From contig NZ_DIHC01000048.1 of assembly GCF_002419965.1 (NCBI RefSeq), positions 19,501-78,137 on the forward strand: 58,637 bases of DNA, in the 5' to 3' direction. This document shows positions 1 through 8,400 of this stretch, one piece after another. This DNA is from Pseudomonas sp. UBA5706. Lineage in GTDB: Bacteria > Pseudomonadota > Gammaproteobacteria > Pseudomonadales > Pseudomonadaceae. The position numbers and the translations under genes were made by a program. The notes under the pieces were generated by a model. The model worked only from the letters and a program-made list of their open reading frames with translations, searched no databases and was not told the DNA's origin. Numbering within the stretch: position 1 is the first letter of the stretch; each line of letters starts with the position of its first letter.

Positions 1-57
1 AGCTCGCTCCTACGGCCTGCGATCAGAGTCAAAAGCCATTGACTGCAGAGCATCAAA

Positions 58-88
58 GGTCATGTACCACGACTTAGTGGTCATGACC
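58..88 (-). terminator. Hairpin downstream of the T1SS operon
   Basis: An almost perfect inverted repeat (arms GGTCATG-T-ACCAC and GTGGTCATGACC around a 6-nt loop) lies just beyond the stop codon of the lapC-type gene, read on the minus strand. It probably ends the lapE-lapB-lapC transcript. There is no long U tract, so an operator role for whatever lies outside the window is also possible. I see no gene in bases 1-115. Confidence 0.4.
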
Positions 89-115
89 TGCGAATCGAGC
101 TTCATAGTGTCGCTA

Positions 116-1459
116 TCACCGCTCCCGCAACGCTTCTGTCCGCGCTTTGAGCACCGGTTTCAATAGATAATCCATCACGCTTTTTTCGCCGGTGATAATG
201 TCCACGGTGGCGACCATGCCGGGGATGATCAACAGCGGTTTGTCTTCGCTGCCCAAGTGGTTTTTGTCGGTGCGGACCTGGATCAGGTAGAAGGTGTTGC
301 CTTTGTCATCGGTGGTGGTGTCGGCGCCGATCAGTTCCAGTTTCGCTGGCAGGCCGCCGTAGATGGTGTAGTCGTAGGCGCTGAACTTGACCATTGCCTT
401 CTGGCCCGGATGCAGAAAGGCCACGTCTTGCGGGCGAACCTTTGCTTCGATCAGCAGGTTGTCCTCCAGCGGGACGATCTCCACCATGTCGCTGCCGGGC
501 TGAACCACGCCGCCGATGGTGTTGACTTTGAGCGTCTTGACGATGCCCTTGACCGGCGAGGTTACAGTAGTGCGGGTCACGCGATCGTCGATGGCAATGC
601 TGGTGGCGCCGGCCTTGGCCAACTCCGAGCGCTTGTCGTTGAGGTCTTTCGTGGCGTCGGAACGGAAGCTGTCCAGCGATTCCTGGATCTTGCTCCTGAT
701 CTCATTGATTGCCGCTTCCGCGCGAGGAATTGCCAGTGAGGTTGCATCCATCTGGCCCCGTGCTTCAGACGCCTTGCCCTTGAGCCGGATGATTTCCACC
801 GGCGACACCGCGCCGCTGTTGACCAGGGGAGCGGACATGCTCAGTTCCTGCTGAATGAAGCCCAGTTGATTGCGGTACTGCTCCTGCTTGGAGCGAAACT
901 CGGCGACTTCCTGGGTCTTCTGCCGCAACTGCTCCTGTAACGTGCGCTGTTCGCTGGCCAGGCGGCGCTGACGCGAGTCGTACAGCGACTGCTCGTCGGT
1001 CGCGACTTGCGGCGCCTTGCTCAGCACCTCGGCGGAGGGTTTGAAGGCACGCCCCTCGGATTCGGCGGACAAACGATCCACCTGGGCCATCAGCGTGTAC
1101 CTGTCCACCTCGCTTTCGCCCTTGTTCGACAGAAACCGCGTGTCGTCCAGGCGCAGGAGGGTGTCGCCTTTATTCACGATCTGCCCTTCGCGAACAAAGA
1201 TTTCGGTAACGATGCCGCCTTCCAGGTTCTGGATCACCTGAACCTTGCTCGACGGAATCGCCTTGCCTTCGCCCATGGTGACTTCCTGCAACACTGCAAA
1301 TTTGGCCCAGACCAGCGCGGTGAGAATCAAACCAGCGGCAATCCATACGGTGAGCCGGGACGCTCGGGACGAGTCCTGCGCTGCGACCCCTGCCACTTCC
1401 GGCATGAACTCGCTGTCGACCTGACGACCAGGGTGAAAATAACTGTGAGCGGATGACAT
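116..1459 (-). CDS. lapC: HlyD-family type I secretion periplasmic adaptor (LapC-type)
   Basis: This is the membrane fusion protein that links the inner-membrane ABC transporter to the outer-membrane TolC-type channel during one-step secretion of the neighbouring adhesin. The 447-residue protein has a short cytoplasmic N-terminus, one membrane helix (about 36-57), a lipoyl-like half motif (NLEGGIVTEIFVREGQIV, about 77-94), a long coiled-coil hairpin (about 120-280) and a beta-barrel C-terminal half with the partner lipoyl half (TSPVKGIVK, near 300). The ATG is preceded by AGGAG at good spacing. It lies 12 nt after the ABC transporter gene, so the two are co-transcribed. The family assignment is secure. 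Calling it LapC rather than a paralogue (e.g. MapC) rests on context. Confidence 0.9.
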   Translation of the reverse strand: MSSAHSYFHPGRQVDSEFMPEVAGVAAQDSSRASRLTVWIAAGLILTALVWAKFAVLQEVTMGEGKAIPSSKVQVIQNLEGGIVTEIFVREGQIVNKGDTLLRLDDTRFLSNKGESEVDRYTLMAQVDRLSAESEGRAFKPSAEVLSKAPQVATDEQSLYDSRQRRLASEQRTLQEQLRQKTQEVAEFRSKQEQYRNQLGFIQQELSMSAPLVNSGAVSPVEIIRLKGKASEARGQMDATSLAIPRAEAAINEIRSKIQESLDSFRSDATKDLNDKRSELAKAGATSIAIDDRVTRTTVTSPVKGIVKTLKVNTIGGVVQPGSDMVEIVPLEDNLLIEAKVRPQDVAFLHPGQKAMVKFSAYDYTIYGGLPAKLELIGADTTTDDKGNTFYLIQVRTDKNHLGSEDKPLLIIPGMVATVDIITGEKSVMDYLLKPVLKARTEALRER

Positions 1460-1471
1460 GAGTAACGCTCC

Positions 1472-3643
1472 TTAAACCGTGGTCGGGCCGACACGGCCCT
1501 TGCGCAGTGCTTCGACGACGAGCTCCTTGGGACCGTCGGCGACCACCTTCCCGTTGTCCAATACCACCAGCCGATCCACCAGGCTGAGCATCGACATGCG
1601 ATGGGTGACCAGCAGCAGTGTTTTGCCCTGCATCGGCTCAAAAAGTTTGTGCCGCAGCACGTCCTCGCTGGCGTTATCCATGTGGCTGGTCGGTTCGTCG
1701 AGCAGCATGATCGGCGGGTCGAGCAACAGCGCACGTGCCATCAGCACCGCCTGACGCTGGCCGCCCGATAACAACTGGCCGCGCTCACCCACCGGCCGGT
1801 CGAAGCCCAGTGGGTGATTGCGCGCCAGCTCGGTCACGCCAGTCAGCTCGGCCACCTCCAGCATCCGTGCATCGGTGACGTAGCGCGCGCCGAGGGTCAG
1901 GTTGTCGCGCAGGCTGCCCGCCAGTAACGGCAGGTCATGGGCCACGTACCCCACCTGCTGGCGCAGATCGGCGACGTCCATCTGCCGCAGGTCCAGCCCG
2001 TCCAGTAACAGCTGCCCTTGGTCTGGTGTGTAAAAGCCCATCATCAGCCGCGCCAGGGTGCTTTTGCCCGAGCCGCTGCGGCCGATAATGCCGACCCGCT
2101 CGCCGGGCCTGACGCTGATGCTTACGTCATGCAGTGCTGCTGCCGTGCCCGGCCCGCCATAGGCGAAGCTGGCATTGACCACCTGGATCGCGCCTTTGAG
2201 TTGGGTGTGTTGCAGCGGATTGCTGCCCGGTTCGCGTTCCTGCGGCAAGGCCATCAGCGCGTCGGTGCTTTTCATCGTGGTCTGCGCCTGCTGATAGCGC
2301 GTGATCAGCCCGGCGATCTGCCCCAGTGGCGCAAGCACCCGGCTGCCGAGCATATAGCTGGCCACCAGCGCGCCGACGGTAAGGTTGCCGGCGATGATGA
2401 TGTAAACGCCGGCGATAATGGTCGCCATGCCCGAGAACTGCTGGATGAACAGGGTGCCATTGCTGGCCAGTGCCGACAGGTCACGGGCATGGCTGTCCAG
2501 ACGGGTGAGCGCGCCGTGAGTCGATTCCCACTTGTGCTGGCGCTCGCTTTCGGCGCCGCACGCTTTGAGGGTTTCCAGACCGCCGAGGGTTTCAACAAGC
2601 AGCGCCTGGCGTTCGGCGCCCAGCGCCAGGCTGCGCTCCACCGTGTCACGCAAGCGAATCTGAATGACCCAGGCGAACAGAATCGTGACCGGAAACGCCA
2701 CCAGCGGAATCACCACCAGCCAGCCGCCCAGCAGCCCTATCACCGCCAGCATCAGCACGGCGAATGGCAGGTCGATGAGGCTGGTCAGGGTGACAGCAGT
2801 GAGGAATTCGCGCAGGCCCTGGAAGTCATGAATGCTCTGGGCAAAACCGCCGACCGTGGCCGGCCGCGCCTTCATCGACATGCCGGTAATACGCTCGAAC
2901 AGCGTCGCCGAGAGAATCACGTCCGTCTTCTTTCCGGCCTGATCCAGCAAACGCGCCCGTACCAGGCGCAGGGTCAGTTCGAAACCGGTGCCGATCAGCA
3001 GCCCAATCGCCAGCACCCACAGCGTCGAGGTTGCCTGATTGGGCACGACGCGGTCGTAGGTTTGCATGACGAACAACGGCACCATCAGGCCCAGCAGGTT
3101 GATCAGCAGGCTGGCGAGAATCGCGTCGCTGTACAACCCTCGGGACAATTTCAGGGTGTCGCGGAACCAGGCGTTGACCCGTGGCACCAAGGGCGTACGC
3201 AGGTTTTCCAGTTCGTGGCGAGGGCGAGCGTACAGCGCCTGACCGGTGTAGAGCGTCGCCAGTTCCTCACGGCTGACGCGCTGTTCTCCGCCGTCGGCTT
3301 CGCTGGGCAGAATCAGTGCCTGACCGTCCTCTTCCCAACGCCGCAGGATCGCGCAGCGATTGCCCTTAAGCAGCAGCAGCACCGGCAGGTTCAGGCCGTC
3401 GATCGCATTCAGGTCGCGGCGCAGGATGCGCGCCTGCAGACCTGCGCGGGCGGCGGCGCGCGGCAGAAGCTCAACGCTCAGAGACTGCTGCGCCAAGGGC
3501 AGGCCGGCACTAAGGCTGCTGCGGCTGGCGCTGCAATCGTGAAGTCTGCAGAGGATGAGCAAGCCATCGAGCAGCGGGTCATCGAAGCTCGAACGCGGAT
3601 CGAACGGTGCGGGTTCTAAAATTGGCAATTCCATGCTGGTCAC
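1472..3643 (-). CDS. lapB: Type I secretion ABC transporter, fused permease-ATPase (LapB-type)
   Basis: Inner-membrane transporter that recognises the C-terminal RTX signal of the adhesin and drives export with ATP. The 723-residue protein has a peptidase-C39-like domain at about 20-140, a six-helix ABC membrane domain at about 165-450, and a nucleotide-binding domain with Walker A GRSGSGKST (near 520), signature LSGGQRQ (near 620) and Walker B MLLDEPTSHMD (near 645). The C39-like region lacks a clear catalytic Cys-His arrangement. This fits the non-processing 'CLD' class that docks unfolded RTX substrates. GTG is chosen as start because GGAG sits 6 nt upstream; an ATG three codons later is possible. 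It is the middle gene of the minus-strand operon, 31 nt after the channel gene. Confidence 0.92.
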   Translation of the reverse strand: MTSMELPILEPAPFDPRSSFDDPLLDGLLILCRLHDCSASRSSLSAGLPLAQQSLSVELLPRAAARAGLQARILRRDLNAIDGLNLPVLLLLKGNRCAILRRWEEDGQALILPSEADGGEQRVSREELATLYTGQALYARPRHELENLRTPLVPRVNAWFRDTLKLSRGLYSDAILASLLINLLGLMVPLFVMQTYDRVVPNQATSTLWVLAIGLLIGTGFELTLRLVRARLLDQAGKKTDVILSATLFERITGMSMKARPATVGGFAQSIHDFQGLREFLTAVTLTSLIDLPFAVLMLAVIGLLGGWLVVIPLVAFPVTILFAWVIQIRLRDTVERSLALGAERQALLVETLGGLETLKACGAESERQHKWESTHGALTRLDSHARDLSALASNGTLFIQQFSGMATIIAGVYIIIAGNLTVGALVASYMLGSRVLAPLGQIAGLITRYQQAQTTMKSTDALMALPQEREPGSNPLQHTQLKGAIQVVNASFAYGGPGTAAALHDVSISVRPGERVGIIGRSGSGKSTLARLMMGFYTPDQGQLLLDGLDLRQMDVADLRQQVGYVAHDLPLLAGSLRDNLTLGARYVTDARMLEVAELTGVTELARNHPLGFDRPVGERGQLLSGGQRQAVLMARALLLDPPIMLLDEPTSHMDNASEDVLRHKLFEPMQGKTLLLVTHRMSMLSLVDRLVVLDNGKVVADGPKELVVEALRKGRVGPTTV

Positions 3644-3674
3644 AGACTTCTCCCAGCGCTCGCGCGCTACTTCA

Positions 3675-5030
3675 CTACTTCATCTCGGGCAGTCGGGCTT
3701 CGCTTTTGACTTCCGTCAGGGCGACTGCCGCGGCTGGCAATATCACGCGCGCTTTGTTCAGCAGCTCGCCTTCGGTGGCCAACACCCGATACATCGAGTA
3801 CTCCTCGGTGTAACGCAGTTCGGTGTAGCGGCGCGCAGCGTTGTACAGCTCGTTTTCGCTGTCCAGCAGGTCGAGCAGGGTGCGTTGGCCCAGACCGAAT
3901 TGGTCCTGATAGGCCGCACGGACTTTGGTCGTGGTGTCAGCGTATTCACGGGCGATGGGCGTCTGAATGCGCGCGTTGCTCATGGCGTTCCAGGCCAGCG
4001 ACAGGTTCTCGTTGATCATGCGCAGCGCGTTGTTGCGAATGTCCATGGCCTGACCGGTCTTGTAGGAGTCGGAGTTCAGGCGGGCTTTATCACGGTTGCC
4101 GTTGAACAGGTTGTAATTCATCACCACGGCGGCCCGCCATTCGTTGTCGTGGCCTTCCTCGCCTTGCAGATTGTTGTTTGCACCCACCGCCAGCTCGCCG
4201 TCGAAGCGCGGATAAAACGGCGACTTGGCGACCTCGTACTGCTTTTCGGCAGCGTTGACGTCAGCCTGGGCCGATTTCAGGTAGGGATTGTTCGCGAGCA
4301 TGCTTTGCTTGGCGTCGGTCAGGCTGGCCGGCACTTCCCCCTTGATCGAGGGCGGCGCTTCCAGTTCATCGGGCATCCGGCCCACGGCACTGAAGAAGTT
4401 GGCCTCTGCATCGGCCAGATCCACCTGTGCGGTGTAAAAGTTGTTTTCCGCCAGTGCACGACGGGCTTTGGATTGATCGCTGTCGGCGTTGCTGCCGATA
4501 CCACGGTTGGTGCGCAAGCCGATCTGATCGTTGATGCGCAAGTGCGCCTGCAGGTTGTTCTTGGCAAGGTCCAGAAGCTCCCGGCGTTTGAGCACTTCCA
4601 GGTAAATCTCGATGGCCCTGAGTGCCAGGTCTTCGGAGGTACCGCGCAGGTAATACGCCCGTGAGTTGACCACCGCCTGTGTGCGGCCCACCTCGTTCTG
4701 GGTATTGAAGCCATCGAACAGCATCTGCCGCAGGCGCAATTCAGACTGGGTGTAGTTCAGGGTTTCTTCGTTGTGGTTGCCCACAAAACGGGTGGTGGGG
4801 CTGTCGGTGTGCTCGCGGCCATAGGCGGCGATGACGTCCACGGTAGGGAGGTAGCCTCCCTTGGCAAATTTTACGTCTTCGTCTGCTGACAATCGGTTGT
4901 TCACGTTGGAGTGAATTTCCGGGTGATTGTCGATGGTGTTCTGAACCGCTTGATTCAGCGACATGGCTTGCGCTTGGGCGCAGGCCACCGCCAACACAAC
5001 TGCACTGTAAAGCGGGGTCAAATCGCGCAT
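3675..5030 (-). CDS. lapE: TolC-family outer-membrane channel (LapE/AggA-type)
   Basis: Outer-membrane exit duct of the type I secretion system. The 451-residue protein has a signal peptide (cleavage near AQAMS, residue 22-23) and two repeated helical halves typical of TolC (MSLNQAVQNTIDNHPEI at the start; LDLLDSENELYNAARRYT near the end). The ATG has GGGAGAG upstream. It is the first gene of the minus-strand operon and diverges from the adhesin gene. From memory, a TolC-type gene close to recQ and a yecA-type gene is also the arrangement of P. putida lapE, which supports the name. The LapE-type channel is known to be retained with LapA in the outer membrane. Confidence 0.88.
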   Translation of the reverse strand: MRDLTPLYSAVVLAVACAQAQAMSLNQAVQNTIDNHPEIHSNVNNRLSADEDVKFAKGGYLPTVDVIAAYGREHTDSPTTRFVGNHNEETLNYTQSELRLRQMLFDGFNTQNEVGRTQAVVNSRAYYLRGTSEDLALRAIEIYLEVLKRRELLDLAKNNLQAHLRINDQIGLRTNRGIGSNADSDQSKARRALAENNFYTAQVDLADAEANFFSAVGRMPDELEAPPSIKGEVPASLTDAKQSMLANNPYLKSAQADVNAAEKQYEVAKSPFYPRFDGELAVGANNNLQGEEGHDNEWRAAVVMNYNLFNGNRDKARLNSDSYKTGQAMDIRNNALRMINENLSLAWNAMSNARIQTPIAREYADTTTKVRAAYQDQFGLGQRTLLDLLDSENELYNAARRYTELRYTEEYSMYRVLATEGELLNKARVILPAAAVALTEVKSEARLPEMK

Positions 5031-5450
5031 TAAAACTCTCCCTGGATAATTGTTGTGCTGCTTACGCCAAAAAACCGTCGAATTTTGCTGTTAAAACCGT
5101 ATCAGGTTTGTAACATCACAGCTAAGAACAACTTTCATAAATGCTCAGACGATTTTTTCATAAGTCTTATTCCAAAAAAAACTTATGGGTTTTTGCCTAA
5201 CCAAGCGATGGTTGCGTCCATGAATTCCCTGTATTCAAGGTTTTACAGGTGTAATCAAGTCGATATTCAGGTTCCTGCGAAAATTTGACGGAGTGCGATC
5301 AAGTGGTTTTTCGAGTGAAAAACTTGAAAAGATTCAGCGACATAAAATTGTCGCTAGATGATGGCCTTGCGCCGCTTGGTTAGCGTTTCAAACATTTTTT
5401 GTTGGATTCGTAACATTTTCTGATCGGGTTTATGCAACAAGGGAGTGGAT
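5031..5450. promoter_or_regulatory. AT-rich divergent promoter region of lapE-type and adhesin genes
   Basis: This 420-nt region separates the two divergent start codons and is clearly more AT-rich than its flanks. It holds several inverted repeats: CATAAGT/ACTTATG near 5160-5186, an AAGT-TTTTTC/GAAAAA-CTT pair near 5301-5325, and a 20-bp palindrome AGCGACA-taaaat-TGTCGCT at 5336-5355. The last looks like a dimeric regulator site about 95 nt before the adhesin start. No promoter can be named with certainty. Short ORFs here have no ribosome-binding site and are not called. Confidence 0.55.
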
Positions 5451-8400
5451 ATGGCCAGGTTGATCGGTACTGTGCGGGCGGTGGCAGGCGAAGTTTTTGC
5501 GGTGGCGAGCAATGGCACCAAGCGATTGGTGATCGAAGGCGACAAGGTGTATGCCGGCGAGCAGTTGGAAACCGGTGCTACGGGTGCGGTGGCGGTTCAT
5601 CTGGCCAAGGGCGGCGAATTGACCCTGGGCCGTGACAGCAGCATGGCGCTGACCCCGGAAATTCTCGCCAACCACGCGACTCACATTGACACCCCCGATG
5701 CCACTGCACCGAGCCAGTGGCAGTTGGCCGAGGTGCAGCAGCTGCAGCAAGTGATTGCCGCCGGTGCCGACCCGAGCCAGGTCGCCGATGCGCCCGCCGC
5801 CGGTAATGCCAACCCTGGTGGCGCCCCGTCGGCACTGGGTGGCGGTCACAGTTACGTGCTGTTGACCGAAACCGCAGGCGCGGTAACGCCGACCATCGGC
5901 TTCCCCACGGCCGGCTTGACCGCTACTTTCGAAGTACCTGATGGCCGGGTGATGGGCGATCCAGACCGCGGTGGCGATAACGCCTTGCCTCCGGTCCTGG
6001 TAACCCCGCCTGATCAACCGCCAGTCGTTACGCCGCCGGTGGTCAGTCCTCCAGAAGTCACTCCTCCCGAAGTGACGCCTCCTGAAGTCAGTCCTCCTGA
6101 TACGACGCCGCCTGAGGTCACACCCCCGGTCGTGACACCGCCCGTCGTCACACCTCCGGTCGTGACGCCGCCCGTCGTCACGCCACCGGTGGTGACGCCG
6201 CCGGATCCGCCCACGCCACCGGCTAACCAGGGTGTGACTCTCGGCGCCAGCGACGTGACGCTCAACGAGGCCAATCTGGCCAACGGCAGTGCGCCGGACG
6301 CGGGCGCCCTGACCCAGACCGGCGTGATCAAGGTCAGCGCCCCCGACGGGCTACAGACCCTGACCATTGGCGGCATCGACGTCGTGACCAACGGCGTGCC
6401 GCTCAACTCGCCGCAGTCGGTTACCTTGCCGTCGGGCAATACGCTGACGATCCTCAGCTACAACCCGCTCACGGGCGAGGCGAGCTACGCCTACACCCTC
6501 AACGGGCCCGAGACCCACAACCAGGGCAACGGCACGGTCAATGATGAGCAGATCGCGGTGCACGCGGTGGACGGTAACGGCGACACCGCCAACGGCAGCA
6601 TCAACGTGCATGTGCTCGACGATGTACCCCAGGCCAACCCCGATATCGGCTATGTGAAGGAGGGCGGCGAAACCAGCGGCAACATCCTGGGCAACGACCT
6701 GGCCGGTGCCGATGGTGCTGGCGCGGGCGGGCTAATCGTCGGCGTGCGTGCGGGCAGCGACACCTCCAGCCCGGTCTTCGGCGGCGTTGGCACGGTGATA
6801 CAGGGCGTGTACGGCACCTTGACCGTGGACGCCAGCGGTCAGGCGTCCTACATGGCCAACCCTAATTCCGGCGGGCATGGCGACGCCCAGGATATCTTTA
6901 CCTACACCATTCGCGATGCCGACGGTGACACCAGCACCACCACGGTTACCGTTAACGTGTTCCACAACGATGGCGTGGTCATCGGTGGCAGCGATTGCAC
7001 GGTCAGCGAAGCCAGTCTTGCCGATGGCAGCCATCCTGACCCCGCCGCGCTGACCCAGACCGGTTCGATCAAGGTCACTGCACCTGACGGCCTGCAAACC
7101 CTGACCGTCGGCGGCATCAATGTGGTTGACCATGGTGTGCCGTTGACCTCGACGCAGTCGATCACACTGCCATCGGGCAACACGTTCACCGTCATCGGCT
7201 ACAACCCGGATACGGGCGAGGTGAGCTACAGCTACACGCTCAATGGCGCGCAAACCCATAATCAGGGTGACGGGACCGTCAATAACGAACAGATCGCCGT
7301 GCATGCCGTGGACAGCGATGGCGACACCGCCGACGGCAACATCAATGTCCACGTGACCGACGATGTTCCTCAGGCGACCGCGGACATTGGCTATGTGCTG
7401 GAAGGGGGCGAGACCAGCGGCAATATCCTTGCCAATGACCAGGCCGGTGCCGATGGACCGAGTGCAGGTGGTTTGATCATTGGCGTGCGGGCTGGCAGCG
7501 ACACGACGAGCCCGGTCAGCGGCGGCGTCGGCACGGTCATTCAGGGGGTGTACGGCACCTTGACTGTGGATCAGAGCGGTCACGCGTCTTACATGGCCAA
7601 CCCGAATTCGGGCGGTCATGGCGACGTCAAGGATATCTTCACCTACAGCATCCAGGATGCCGATGGCGACACCAGCACCACCACGATCACCGTCAACGTG
7701 TTCCATAGCGACGGGGTCATCATCGGTGGCGGCGAATGCACGGTCGATGAGGCCAACCTGCCCGGTGGCTCCCATCCGAACCACGACGCGCTGACCCAGA
7801 CCGGCACTCTCAAGGTCACCGCGCCGGACGGCCTGCAAACCTTGACCGTCGGCGGTATCAACGTGATCGATCACGGCCAGCCGAGCCCATCGCCACAATC
7901 GACCACCTTACCCTCCGGCAGCACGCTGACCATCCTGCATTACGACCCTGCCACGGGCGAGGTGACCTACACCTACACCCTCAATCACGCAGAAGATCAT
8001 GGCCAGGGCGACGGCACCTCGCTCAACGATCCAATCCCCGTGCATGCAGTCGACAACAACGGCAACCCGAGCGATGGCAGCGTGGTGGTCAAGATTCTCG
8101 ACGACACGCCACATGCCCATTGCGATATCGGCAACGTCGTGGCGGGTGGGGATGTCAGCGGCAACCTGTTGCTCAATGACAACGCCGGTGCCGATGGCGC
8201 CGGTCCTGACGGGCTGATCGTCGGCGTGCGTGCTGGCGGTGACACTTCATCGCCGGCGAGCGGTGGTCTCAACACTGTCATCAACGGGCTGTATGGCACG
8301 CTGATCGTCGACAGTCAGGGCAATGCGACCTACCACAGCGACTCGACGCGGGTCGGAGCTGAGGGCGAGCAGGACGTGTTCACTTACACCATCCGCGATG

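Noticed and set aside
2018..3619. A 533-codon plus-strand ORF opposite the lapB-type gene
   Set aside because: The minus strand encodes a complete ABC transporter with all motifs; the plus-strand product is His/Gln/Arg-rich and featureless.
5055..5288. A 77-codon ORF in the adhesin/exporter intergenic region
   Set aside because: It lies in the AT-rich promoter region, has no initiation signal and encodes an unstructured, Lys/Phe-rich product.
6007..6225. Short tandem repeats resembling a CRISPR array
   Set aside because: They are in-frame PPVVT-type codon repeats of the adhesin linker with no unique spacers and no cas genes nearby.
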